A program made the position numbers and the translations under genes. The notes below the pieces were generated by a model. It was not told the DNA's origin, did not search any database, and saw nothing but the letters and a program-made list of their open reading frames with translations. DNA of 64,000 bases, taken from assembly GCA_910584745.1 (NCBI GenBank), contig CAJUDG010000001.1, positions 186,001 through 250,000 on the forward strand, in the 5' to 3' direction. Every line of letters starts with the position of its first letter. The first letter of the stretch is position 1. Source of the DNA: an uncultured Eubacteriales bacterium (lineage in GTDB: Bacteria > Bacillota > Clostridia > Oscillospirales > Acutalibacteraceae). This document shows, in pieces, positions 7,924 to 14,984 of the stretch.

Positions 7924-8421
7924 TTATGCGATGTACCCGAACAGGTCTTCCAGCTCTTTGAGGCTCTTGTCGTGCCAGTCGGCCCGGTAGCTCTGGAACT
8001 CGGCGCTTGGCAGCAGCCCATATCCGCACTCGCTGGTATCGAGCTTCTTTCCGTTGGCCCAGAACTCATACAGCACGACCGACCGGCCGTTGATGGCCCT
8101 GACTTCCCGAAGCTCGAAGCAGTTTCCGCACTCGGAAGCATACACGAAGTTCCGGCGGAAGTAGTCTTTCTTCTCGCTCATGCCCCGAATAAAGGCAGCG
8201 GCGGGGATGATGTTCTGCATCACCCACGCCAGCTCGTCCTCTCGTGCCTTTTCCATTCTGGCCTCATACTGTGCCACTGTCTCGACCTTCGCCATGCGGT
8301 AAACATCCTCTTTGGTCATACCGTCGCAGGCCATGTAGAACGCTTCCACCCGCTTGTACTCATCGTAAGATGCCTGATTATCAACGGCGCCGGTGCCTTC
8401 CAAAAACTCGTGATACAGCAT
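7924..8421 (-). CDS. Hypothetical protein (165 aa), first gene after promoter P1
   Basis: ATG at 8421 is preceded by GGAGGTATTGATT; an upstream in-frame ATG overlaps that ribosome binding site and was rejected. It is the first gene downstream of the promoter at 8475-8503. Helical N-terminal half (SYDEYKRVEAFYMACDG), then CGNCFELREVR. Not recognised. Confidence 0.65.
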   Translation of the reverse strand: MLYHEFLEGTGAVDNQASYDEYKRVEAFYMACDGMTKEDVYRMAKVETVAQYEARMEKAREDELAWVMQNIIPAAAFIRGMSEKKDYFRRNFVYASECGNCFELREVRAINGRSVVLYEFWANGKKLDTSECGYGLLPSAEFQSYRADWHDKSLKELEDLFGYIA

Positions 8422-8474
8422 AATCAATACCTCCAAAAACTGACCGTCTGGGTAACTTTCTTGTTTACATTCTC

Positions 8475-8503
8475 ATTCTAACTTACCGACACGGTAATGT
8501 CAA
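8475..8503 (-). promoter_or_regulatory. P1: leftward promoter with operator in spacer
   Basis: Minus strand: TTGACA, a 17-bp spacer, then TAGAAT. The spacer contains the perfect palindrome TTACC-N5-GGTAA (8483-8497). An A/T-rich tract with an 18-bp perfect palindrome (8520-8537) lies upstream of the -35 and could act as an UP element. It should drive the 8421-to-2544 gene block and be shut off when a repressor occupies the spacer. Confidence 0.85.
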
Positions 8504-8628
8504 GTCAAAATCGAATATTTGCAAAAAATTTTTTGCAGTCCACGAAACGCTTGATTTCAGCCACTTTTGGAGGCTTTCGGTGCTTCTCTTTGCTCAGGAG
8601 TGGACCAGATGCAGACTGACCGTATCGG

Positions 8629-9102
8629 TCACTTCATCTCGCTTACAGGAAGTCCGCTGTAACGGCCCCAGAACTTCGCTGAGGCGCTTTTGGTCATCGG
8701 AGATATGGAATTATATCCGCCCTCCCAAAGCTGGAAATAGGCCATAAAATAGGCCCCTGACGAGTCTTTGAACAGCTCCATGTAAAACTCATCGCCGGTC
8801 TCCGCCCGACTGGAGCAAAGGGACTCCGCCTTGCTGGTGTCATAGGTCACGCCGTCCACCATCTGCACCAGACGGGGGCTGCTGCTGTTCCCCAGCTCCG
8901 GCAGCTCTTCGCCGGTGGCCTCGACCATCTTGACCTCGTACCCGGCGAAGCTCAGGGCTTTCGCCAGCTCGTCGAACGTGAGCGTCCCGGCCTTCAGCCG
9001 GTAGCTGAGGTTCTGCTGGCTCCAGCCCATAAACTCGGCCAGTTCCTTCTGCGTCCGCTTCTTGGTGGACAGGGCGGCCCGGACCATATCGCTTGCGTTC
9101 AT
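8629..9102 (-). CDS. Helix-turn-helix protein with unknown C-terminal domain (157 aa)
   Basis: Residues about 15-60 form an XRE-like helix-turn-helix (TQKELAEFMGWSQQNLSYRLKAG, then FDELAKALSFAGYEV). The C-terminal 80 residues are beta-rich and aromatic (EFYMELFKDSSGAYFMAYFQLW), perhaps a ligand or partner domain. It is the last gene of the 12.6-8.6 kb unit and lies just before promoter P1. Confidence 0.7.
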   Translation of the reverse strand: MNASDMVRAALSTKKRTQKELAEFMGWSQQNLSYRLKAGTLTFDELAKALSFAGYEVKMVEATGEELPELGNSSSPRLVQMVDGVTYDTSKAESLCSSRAETGDEFYMELFKDSSGAYFMAYFQLWEGGYNSISPMTKSASAKFWGRYSGLPVSEMK

Positions 9103-9416
9103 CGCATATCCTCCTCGTTGTTCTCGGATGTTTGCCGTCGCATTTCTGACAGGTCAATGGTGACGGTCTGCGTGTGGCTGACCAGATTCTTCACCAGTTC
9201 CCTACCGCTATCGTTCAGTATCGGCATCATGGCCTGCGCTGCTATCTGCATGGTGGCTATTGCCAACGGCAGGTCCACGCTGTCGTACTCATGGGCTACT
9301 GCCAGAAACTTCTTGGTCATCTCGGCAAAGCACTCGTCCACCACCTTACCGGCCACCTCGCTGTTCCCGGACATCTGCGCCAACATCAGCCGGATGGAGT
9401 ATGGCATTTTACTCAT
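9099..9416 (-). CDS. Hypothetical helical protein (105 aa)
   Basis: All-helical prediction by eye (MLAQMSGNSEVAGKVVDECFAEM, LPLAIATMQIAAQAMMPIL). Not recognised. Overlaps both neighbours by 4-8 bp. Confidence 0.6.
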   Translation of the reverse strand: MSKMPYSIRLMLAQMSGNSEVAGKVVDECFAEMTKKFLAVAHEYDSVDLPLAIATMQIAAQAMMPILNDSGRELVKNLVSHTQTVTIDLSEMRRQTSENNEEDMR

Positions 9417-9963
9417 TATCTTCGCTCCCTTCCGTCAGAGCCTTGTTCCGGCTCCTTTGCTCGATGCCGCCCATCATGGCCTGCAATTTTCCAAGGCGAA
9501 CCAAATCTATCTCGCCGGAATCCTCGATGTCTCCTGCCAACTCAGGAGGCGGGAACAGCCTGTTCTTGTTGATGAATGCCGTATAGAACAGCTCCATCTC
9601 CTCTGCCAGCGCCGCCCGATAAAACTCAAAATCCGCCTCAATCTCGATGTACTGAGCCGTGGTGCAGTCAATGCCGACTTTCTTCCGGCTCCTGCCGGTG
9701 TACGTTCCCACGCAGCCGTGGGCGTGGCCGGAGCCGGTGTACTTGTAGGCGAGCTGGTACAACAGCCTTCTCTCATACTCTGTCTTATACCGAATCCAGT
9801 AGAGCCGGACGCTGGCATCCTCCAAGTCGGCCTCCGTGATGCCATACTTCTCCATCATAAGGCGGAGACGATTCTCGGCGGCCGCTTTCTCTCCATCGAC
9901 GCCACGGTCGGCCAGAGCTTTCACGGCGGCCAACTTCTCCAGCAGGCGCTCACGCTCCGTCAT
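9409..9963 (-). CDS. DUF2786-like protein (184 aa)
   Basis: The N-terminus (KLAAVKALADRG, then AAENRLRLMMEKYGITEADLE) matches DUF2786, a helical domain common in phages and plasmids. The middle has a possible zinc-binding stretch (SGHAHGCVGTYTG) typical of the proteins that carry this domain. Function unknown. Confidence 0.65.
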   Translation of the reverse strand: MTERERLLEKLAAVKALADRGVDGEKAAAENRLRLMMEKYGITEADLEDASVRLYWIRYKTEYERRLLYQLAYKYTGSGHAHGCVGTYTGRSRKKVGIDCTTAQYIEIEADFEFYRAALAEEMELFYTAFINKNRLFPPPELAGDIEDSGEIDLVRLGKLQAMMGGIEQRSRNKALTEGSEDNE

Positions 9964-9965
9964 CC

Positions 9966-10454
9966 TCAGCCATCCCCTTCCTGATAGTCATAGTCGATGC
10001 AGCCGTCATCGTCGGTGATGCGGGGCTTCCGCTCATGGACCAGAGCGAACCGGCACTCGCCGCCGTGATTGAACTGGCAGGTCTGGGACTCGCACTCGAT
10101 GCAGAGTTGCTTCAGATACACCAGCTTGGCAATCTGGTCGGTGCGGTCGATACCGTCCCCGTACAGCAGATAGGCCACGCCTTTGCTGTGCCGCCGGTCG
10201 AACCAGTGCCATATTTCCTCCCGGCTGATTCCTATACCCCAGCCCATGAACGGGGCCTCGATGCACTCTGTCTCCGGGTTCACGGGAATGTCGGCGAATT
10301 GTGCCCACAGCTCCTCCAGTGCTTCGTCCCTATCTCTCAGGGTGTCTATCTCATCGAGACCGTCGTGGATGTCGCAGTAGTCCCGGTAGTCGATGCGGTT
10401 CTCTTGGTGCAGGCGGTCGATAATCTCAATCGCCTGCTGCTTGTACTCACTCAT
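9966..10454 (-). CDS. Hypothetical cysteine-containing protein (162 aa)
   Basis: ATG at 10454 follows a GAGGAGGTTGACCTTG ribosome binding region and overlaps the previous gene by 8 bp. The N-terminal half is helical (AIEIIDRLHQENRIDYRDY). The C-terminal half has CIECESQTCQFNHGGEC, a likely zinc site. It contains a MGWGIGISREEIWHWFD motif. Not recognised. Confidence 0.6.
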   Translation of the reverse strand: MSEYKQQAIEIIDRLHQENRIDYRDYCDIHDGLDEIDTLRDRDEALEELWAQFADIPVNPETECIEAPFMGWGIGISREEIWHWFDRRHSKGVAYLLYGDGIDRTDQIAKLVYLKQLCIECESQTCQFNHGGECRFALVHERKPRITDDDGCIDYDYQEGDG

Positions 10455-10641
10455 CAAGGTCAACCTCCTCCGTGTCTTCTTGGCGCTCCCACGAAATCTC
10501 AACGTGGCCGCACCGCTGGCAGCGCATGACGTGGACGGTCACGTTCTTGTAGCACTCGACCTCTTCGTAGATGCAGGAATCCAGCTCGTTCTTGCCGTCC
10601 GGCTTAATGGTGATGCCCGGCGGGAAGCAGCACTTCTCCAT
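10447..10641 (-). CDS. Small zinc-ribbon-like protein (64 aa)
   Basis: One CXXC knuckle (MRCQRCGHVEISWER) near the C-terminus and a CC pair at the N-terminus. Ends with a run of acidic residues. Function unknown. Confidence 0.6.
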   Translation of the reverse strand: MEKCCFPPGITIKPDGKNELDSCIYEEVECYKNVTVHVMRCQRCGHVEISWERQEDTEEVDLDE

Positions 10642-11018
10642 CAGCCGAACACCACCTCTCCGAAGACGGCGAACTGGACGATGCAGTCAGCATCGTTGGC
10701 GTCGATGTCACAGGTGTCGATAGCGTTGTCCTCGACCTGCACATGGCAGCCTTGCTCGAAGTAGAGCTTCACCCCGTTCAAGAACTTCTCCAACGTCAGC
10801 TCCCACGTCTGGGCGCTCTCGGCGTCGTGCAGGATGAGGGCGCCGCCACGGGAAATCTGGTCGCTCGCACACTCGCCGAGGTACTCACCGACCACCTCAG
10901 CCTTTCGGCACCAGTAGCAGATTCCGCCCTCCAGCGCCGCAACCATAATGTCGTCGATGTCCTGCTGGCTGAGGTTGACCTCAATCTCCGACCGGACGGT
11001 GTACTTCTTCTCGCTCAT
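10641..11018 (-). CDS. Hypothetical protein (125 aa)
   Basis: ATG at 11018 is preceded by AGAGGAGTGCTTGGT. Contains ICYWCRKAEVVGEYLGE and GGALILHDAESAQTWELTLEKFLNGVKLY. The family around these motifs occurs in gut phages and clostridial mobile elements, but I cannot name it. It overlaps the upstream gene by 4 bp. Confidence 0.6.
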   Translation of the reverse strand: MSEKKYTVRSEIEVNLSQQDIDDIMVAALEGGICYWCRKAEVVGEYLGECASDQISRGGALILHDAESAQTWELTLEKFLNGVKLYFEQGCHVQVEDNAIDTCDIDANDADCIVQFAVFGEVVFG

Positions 11019-11566
11019 ACCAAGCACTCCTCTCTTTTGATTCTGCCGGATGTCCACGCCCCGGTTCTGATACCGACACCCGGCAGCCGGTTCAGCAGGG
11101 ATTTCTTCATGCCGTCGAGGTACTTCTGGTAGAGCTGCTTCTGGAGATTCTCCATCCACGGAAGGCCCCACGGCTCTTCTTTCTGCACCAGCTCTACCGC
11201 CAGCGACCACTCGTTGTCCTCCACGCAGATGTAGAACAGCTTGCTCTCCAGTAGCACTCGCCGACTCAAATCACCATACGGTCCGTTCCTGAGCCACTCA
11301 TTCGTCCCGGCCCTCTTGAAGCTGGGGAACATCCGGCAGAAGTCCTCCATGAAGCACTCCAGCACGTCGTCCTCCTCGTTCCCCGTGCCTTCCTCATCGT
11401 AGGCCCACTCTCCGCCAGTCAGCTCACCGTAGTCCAAAGCACCCATCAGCCGGGTCTCCGGCCACTCACTAAGGTCATCCACCCGGCGGTAGACGTGGAA
11501 GTCGTCGTTGTCGATGTAGTACAGACCCTCGCAGGAGCCGGTCACGCAGACATTACCTCTTCCCAT
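11015..11566 (-). CDS. Hypothetical protein (183 aa)
   Basis: Not recognised. The N-terminal half is beta-rich and acidic; the C-terminal part is helical, with PWMENLQKQLYQKYLDGMKK. No catalytic motif seen. Confidence 0.6.
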   Translation of the reverse strand: MGRGNVCVTGSCEGLYYIDNDDFHVYRRVDDLSEWPETRLMGALDYGELTGGEWAYDEEGTGNEEDDVLECFMEDFCRMFPSFKRAGTNEWLRNGPYGDLSRRVLLESKLFYICVEDNEWSLAVELVQKEEPWGLPWMENLQKQLYQKYLDGMKKSLLNRLPGVGIRTGAWTSGRIKREECLV

Positions 11567-11581
11567 TTCAGCTTCCCTCCC

Positions 11582-11884
11582 TCACTTCATTTTGTGGACG
11601 GCGTACACCTGCTGGTTCTTCAGGTGGACTACCCTTTCCTCGAACTCTGCGTCGGTCATTGGAGACAGGTAGAAGCGAATCTCCTCCAGCTCCCCACCCT
11701 CGTTGTAGAGCTTGCGGCCATATACCACATGGTCCGCCCCGGTCTCAGTCAGCACCTTCCGGGCCTCGACCTCGAACTTCTGGAGGGTCTTTTTCATATC
11801 TTTTCTGGGCATCTCGCCATGCTCGACCGGCCCGACTTCGGGCCAGCAGGACCAGCGAACCAAAGACGTGTCGTTTATCATCAT
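11582..11884 (-). CDS. Hypothetical protein (100 aa)
   Basis: Not recognised. Contains KKTLQKFEVEARKVLTETG and EIRFYLSPMTDAEFEERVV. Separated from its neighbours by only 6-15 bp. Confidence 0.6.
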   Translation of the reverse strand: MMINDTSLVRWSCWPEVGPVEHGEMPRKDMKKTLQKFEVEARKVLTETGADHVVYGRKLYNEGGELEEIRFYLSPMTDAEFEERVVHLKNQQVYAVHKMK

Positions 11885-11890
11885 CGCCTC

Positions 11891-12080
11891 CTATGCTTTC
11901 CGGGCCTGTTCAGCCCACGCCGCTGCCTCTAGGTAGGTGTCAAAGTAGTCAACGTACTCATCGCACATCTTTCTTTCGGTCATCTTGCTCTCCGGCTTGG
12001 TGTCGGCCTCCACAGGGAAGATAATGACCTTGACCTTGCCGCTGTCGAAATATCTGTTGCTCACGGCCCAGAACTTCATG
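11891..12080 (-). CDS. Small hypothetical protein (62 aa) downstream of structured leader A
   Basis: ATG at 12080 follows GAAAGGAG. Short, basic then acidic (MKFWAVSNRYFDSGKVKVII). Unlike the rest of the block, it is preceded by a gap holding a conserved two-hairpin element (12092-12163). Confidence 0.6.
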
Positions 12081-12091
12081 TGGATTGCTCC

Positions 12092-12163
12092 TTTCTGCCC
12101 TGCCATCTTCAGGCCGGGTAGGGCAGCTCCCGGCGACCGCCTTGCGGCGGTTTCGGCATTTTC
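12092..12163 (-). repeat. Structured leader A (two-hairpin repeated element)
   Basis: Minus strand order: GCCGAA, hairpin 1 (ACCGCC-GCAA-GGCGGT), hairpin 2 (CCGGG, about 10-base loop, CCCGG), then GATGGCAGGG and a ribosome binding site AGAAAGGAG. The same layout recurs at 12368-12438 with compensatory base-pair changes. Not matched to a known RNA family. Confidence 0.6.
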
Positions 12164-12168
12164 AGCAG

Positions 12169-12357
12169 CTAAAACTCTTTACCAATGGCCTTGCACATTG
12201 CTGTTGCGTACTGCTCTATATACTTGAGCACCTGCTGCTCCTCCTCCTCTGAAAGATCGTATCTCTCCGGTTCATCTCCAATTTGATATATCGCTATTTC
12301 TGTAGTTTTAACTAAAAGTGCTTTTGCAAGCTCTCTGAGCTCTCTTTTTGTTTTCAT
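12169..12357 (-). CDS. Small hypothetical helical protein (62 aa) downstream of structured leader B
   Basis: Highly charged helical protein (MKTKRELRELAKALLVK, then EEEEQQVLKYIEQY). Starts at ATG 12357 after an AGAAAGGAA ribosome binding site that ends structured leader B. Not recognised. Confidence 0.6.
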   Translation of the reverse strand: MKTKRELRELAKALLVKTTEIAIYQIGDEPERYDLSEEEEQQVLKYIEQYATAMCKAIGKEF

Positions 12358-12367
12358 AATTGATTTC

Positions 12368-12438
12368 CTTTCTTCCCTGCCATCATCAGTACCGGTGGGG
12401 CGGTTCCGGTAGACGCCCTGTTGGGCGTTTCGGCTTTT
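12368..12438 (-). repeat. Structured leader B (two-hairpin repeated element)
   Basis: Second copy of the leader: GCCGAA, hairpin 1 (ACGCCC-AACA-GGGCGT), hairpin 2 (ACCGG, loop, CCGGT), then GATGGCAGGG and AGAAAGGA. Compared with leader A the stems differ at several positions but pairing is kept, the pattern expected for selected RNA structure. Confidence 0.6.
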
Positions 12439-12595
12439 ATTTCCAAATAGTCATCTTGAGAAGGTCGTAGGGGCAGATTTCCTTATCTTGGTCCTCCTGC
12501 TCGAACAAAATAGCTCTCAGTTCTTTCACGGTCATGTTCTGGTTTTCGATTTCGTTCAGCGCTTGTCTCAATTCACGGATTGTCATTTTACTCAT
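12437..12595 (-). CDS. Small hypothetical protein (52 aa), first gene after promoter P2
   Basis: ATG at 12595 follows an AAAGG ribosome binding site about 55 bases downstream of promoter P2. The product begins MSKMTIRELRQALNEIE, has a central FEQEDQD stretch and ends KMTIWK. Helical and acidic. Not recognised. Confidence 0.65.
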   Translation of the reverse strand: MSKMTIRELRQALNEIENQNMTVKELRAILFEQEDQDKEICPYDLLKMTIWK

Positions 12596-12650
12596 CCTTT
12601 CTGGCCGCTCAAAATCTTACCGTATTGGATAATTTATTTATCTTGTCTAC

Positions 12651-12679
12651 ATTCTAACTTACCATCTAGGTAATGTCAA
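12651..12679 (-). promoter_or_regulatory. P2: leftward promoter with operator in spacer
   Basis: Minus strand: TTGACA, 17-bp spacer, TAGAAT, with the perfect palindrome TTACC-N5-GGTAA at 12659-12673 in the spacer. A second imperfect site (TTACC-N5-GGATA) lies at 12617-12631, just downstream of the start region. The sequence upstream of -35 is A/T-rich. It should drive the 12595-to-8629 genes. Confidence 0.85.
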
Positions 12680-12758
12680 GAGATTTTTGAAAAAATTTCA
12701 ATATTTTTAGAAATCGCATAATAGCTTGATTAACAGCCCGAAAATGTTCAGAAAACGC

Positions 12759-12796
12759 AAAAAATCCCCCTCACAGGGACATACCCTGCGAGGGGG
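12759..12796 (-). terminator. Strong terminator of the late operon
   Basis: Minus strand: 14-base stem arms (TCCCCCTCGCAGGG and its partner), five-base loop, then T6. It lies 100 bp after the amidase stop and separates late transcription from promoter P2. Confidence 0.9.
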
Positions 12797-12895
12797 ACTG
12801 CTTACCTATTTGGTCAGTCGCATAGACCGGCCCGGTCGTTGATTACGAACACACGAATCATGTCAATGGAGAGGTTGAAGCCAGCCGGGCGGCCA

Positions 12896-13864
12896 TCACA
12901 GCTTCTCCTTAATGCGCTTTGCCAGCACTGCGGCCTTGCAGTCGCTCTTGGTCAGGCCCAGCTTGCCGCCGCCCACGCCGCTGATGATACCCTTGTCCAC
13001 CAGCTCCTTGATATCGTCCCGCCAGTAGCTGGGCACCTCGTCGATGGTGTTGTAGGTGGGGTTGATTTCATCGTACATCTTCTTAAACTCTTTGCCGGTC
13101 ATGATGCTTTCCTCCTTTGCCGCCGGGTCTTTCGCCGACGCGATTTTGTTGATGTAGTCCAGGCACACCCATCCCTCGCCACAGTAGCCCCAGTTTCCAT
13201 CCTCTTTGGTGATGGTGAGCACTGTGCCGTCGGGGAAGGTCTTTAGTACGCTGCCGCTCACAGGCTCCGTGCGGCAGTTGAGACCGTCGTCCGTGTTCAC
13301 CTGCCCCTGGTATGCCTTGAAGGACCCCGCGGGCGCTCCGCTGAGCTTCTGATTGACTTCTTTGGCTATCTGCCCAAGCCGGTTGTAGATGTAGTCCCCA
13401 GGGCAGGACTTGTTCTCATAGTCCCGGTGAACGGTGATATTGCAGCCGTTCAGATGGTTCATGCGTGTGTACTTGTCCGTAGACCACACCAGCTTCTTGA
13501 TGCCGTCGCGCCTGCAAATGTCCGCGCACAGCTTGATGAGGGACTTCCAGACATTTGCATTGATGGCGTAGGGGTAAAAGGCGTCGCTTGCGCACTCGAT
13601 GGTGATGGCCCGGTTGTCGTTCTCCCCGCTGGATGTACACCAGGAGCGGTCCTCCTCATCCACTACGGTGATGATGTGGCCATCGTAGCCGATGCCATAG
13701 TTACAGCTGGCTCCTTTCGATTCCCTGCTGAACTCACTGCCCAGGGCGTCGACCCCCATCTGGCCCACCACACAGTGGGGGGTAATGGTGTCGATTTTAT
13801 GATTCCTGGGGCTGTTGCGATTTGGGCTTATAACCCGCTTGCAGCTTAAAGCGCTATTACTCAT
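12896..13864 (-). CDS. Endolysin: N-acetylmuramoyl-L-alanine amidase with SH3-like domain
   Basis: 322 residues. The N-terminal amidase_2 (PGRP-like) domain shows the zinc ligands: H30 in TPHCVVGQ, H146 in ITVHRDYENK and C154 in SCPGDY. An SH3b-like domain spans about 178-235 (NCRTEPVSGSVLKTFPDGT, WGYCGEGWVCLDYI). The C-terminal 70 residues (YWRDDIKELVDKGIISGVG) look like a cell-wall binding module. It cleaves the bond between MurNAc and L-alanine in peptidoglycan at lysis. ATG at 13864 has GGAGGTGGAGTA upstream and shares a base with the holin stop. Confidence 0.92.
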   Translation of the reverse strand: MSNSALSCKRVISPNRNSPRNHKIDTITPHCVVGQMGVDALGSEFSRESKGASCNYGIGYDGHIITVVDEEDRSWCTSSGENDNRAITIECASDAFYPYAINANVWKSLIKLCADICRRDGIKKLVWSTDKYTRMNHLNGCNITVHRDYENKSCPGDYIYNRLGQIAKEVNQKLSGAPAGSFKAYQGQVNTDDGLNCRTEPVSGSVLKTFPDGTVLTITKEDGNWGYCGEGWVCLDYINKIASAKDPAAKEESIMTGKEFKKMYDEINPTYNTIDEVPSYWRDDIKELVDKGIISGVGGGKLGLTKSDCKAAVLAKRIKEKL

Positions 13865-14055
13865 TACTCCACCTCCGGCAGGCCGCCGAGGCTGGTCAGC
13901 AGAGATAGGATGGCAGCCAGCACAGAGGCGGAGGCCACAGCCATCCAATTCACATCGGACAGCAGAGCGCCGGTTCCGATAGTGGCAATGGCGGTCTGAG
14001 CGCAGGTCTTGATGGCACGGATTCCCGCAGCCTTTACCCACTTCTTGTTAATCAT
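13864..14055 (-). CDS. Holin, r1t-like family
   Basis: 63 residues with two hydrophobic segments (GIRAIKTCAQTAIATIGTGAL and WMAVASASVLAAILSLLTSLGG) and a short charged N-terminus (MINKKWVKA). This size and layout match the small r1t-type phage holins. It sits directly upstream of the amidase, as expected for a lysis cassette. Holins open the inner membrane so the endolysin can reach the cell wall. Confidence 0.88.
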   Translation of the reverse strand: MINKKWVKAAGIRAIKTCAQTAIATIGTGALLSDVNWMAVASASVLAAILSLLTSLGGLPEVE

Positions 14056-14074
14056 AACGATACCTCCAAAATTA

Positions 14075-14461
14075 TTATTTCTTGATGGGAAGCTCTTTTA
14101 CCAGCTCCATCAGCGTGTCCAGATTTCCGTTGCCTCCGAGAAGGTCGTGGTAGCAACTGTGCATCGCAATCAGGTCATCGAGGTCGGAAAACTCAATTTC
14201 TCCGTGGTCGAGATAGGAGCGGCACAGGTACTTGATGCGGTCAAGCATGATGAGCTTGTCGGCTTCTTTCAGGTTCTTCACGGTATCGACCATCTCTTCA
14301 TACTCCGCTTCTTTTTCCTGACGCTTCTGCTCCTCGGCCTCGGCTTCGTCGTCGCACTTCTTGGCCCGGCGATTCAGAAACCAGACCACGAGCGTCTCTA
14401 TCAGTTTGACTCCCGCCGCACCACAGCCGCCGGTCAGGAGATACGCAAGGACATTCTCCAT
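14075..14461 (-). CDS. Membrane-anchored phage protein in lysis cassette (128 aa)
   Basis: One N-terminal membrane segment (MENVLAYLLTGGCGAAGVKL to about residue 30) is followed by a charged coiled-coil region rich in Glu and Lys, then a small soluble domain (KYLCRSYLDHGEIEFSDLDDLIAMH). Similar proteins occur next to holins in clostridial phages, where they may assist the holin or anchor to the virion. The exact role is not shown by the sequence. Confidence 0.7.
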   Translation of the reverse strand: MENVLAYLLTGGCGAAGVKLIETLVVWFLNRRAKKCDDEAEAEEQKRQEKEAEYEEMVDTVKNLKEADKLIMLDRIKYLCRSYLDHGEIEFSDLDDLIAMHSCYHDLLGGNGNLDTLMELVKELPIKK

Positions 14462-14490
14462 CTATCTCACCACCTTCTGTCCTTCAGATG

Positions 14491-14514
14491 AAAAGGGGCC
14501 GGTCTCCCGGCCCC
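14491..14514 (-). terminator. Intrinsic terminator after DGR-linked genes
   Basis: Minus strand: GGGGCCGG, four-base loop, CCGGCCCC, then TTTT. It falls between the last small gene of the DGR unit and the lysis cassette, so lysis transcription needs readthrough or its own promoter. Confidence 0.75.
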
Positions 14515-14522
14515 CCGCTGGG

Positions 14523-14642
14523 TCAGCCTACCTCAACTTCGAGGTCGGCGAGGATTTCCCGAACCTGCTCACGGATGAGAGCGGGAACCTGCTCAATGGT
14601 CTTCTTGCCCTTCACAATCAGGGTAGCGTACACAACAGCCAT
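14523..14642 (-). CDS. CD1375-like small phage protein (39 aa)
   Basis: Begins MAVVYATLIVKGKKTIEQVP and ends LADLEVEVG. It matches the short CD1375-type family found after tail-fibre genes in clostridial prophages. The ATG at 14642 has AAGGAGGTGCCAGAC upstream. An in-frame ATG at 14699 with its own AAGGAGG site would add 19 hydrophobic-basic residues (MNRLREWLLKIILRKE), so two forms are possible. Confidence 0.7.
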   Translation of the reverse strand: MAVVYATLIVKGKKTIEQVPALIREQVREILADLEVEVG

Positions 14643-14691
14643 GTCTGGCACCTCCTTCCTGAGTATGATTTTCAGCAGCCACTCACGGAGC

Positions 14692-14805
14692 CTATTCATC
14701 GGCAGCCTCCTTCAGCAGTGCCTCGACATCGGCCCGGATTCGGGCCGGAACGTCTTCCAGCTTCTTCAGGCCCTTGCGGATGAGGTCGGCATACACCTTA
14801 GCCAT
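14692..14805 (-). CDS. Second CD1375-like small phage protein (37 aa)
   Basis: Begins MAKVYADLIRKGLKKLEDVP, clearly paralogous to the 39-residue protein that follows it. Its ATG at 14805 shares one base with the upstream TAA (TAATG), so translation is coupled. Function unknown; the family travels with phage tail-fibre modules. Confidence 0.7.
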   Translation of the reverse strand: MAKVYADLIRKGLKKLEDVPARIRADVEALLKEAADE

Positions 14806-14984
14806 TACACCTCACCTCCAACCAAAAGCTCGTACACATCGCAGAGGGCCATCTGGGTATCTTCCAGTTGGCCCTCAAGCGATGCTATCTTCCCACGAAG
14901 CTGCTCGTTCTCTTTTGCGAGCTGCTCGTTGCTCTTCTTCTTGTTCAACTCCTTGATGGAGTCAACTCGTCTCTTCACTCCCAT
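14805..14984 (-). CDS. Small coiled-coil phage protein (59 aa)
   Basis: Lysine/glutamate-rich coiled coil (SIKELNKKKSNEQLAKENEQ) similar in length and position to XkdX-like proteins after tail fibres. Its ATG overlaps the DGR target stop (TAATG), so it is translated with the tail-fibre target. Not assigned a function. Confidence 0.7.
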   Translation of the reverse strand: MGVKRRVDSIKELNKKKSNEQLAKENEQLRGKIASLEGQLEDTQMALCDVYELLVGGEV

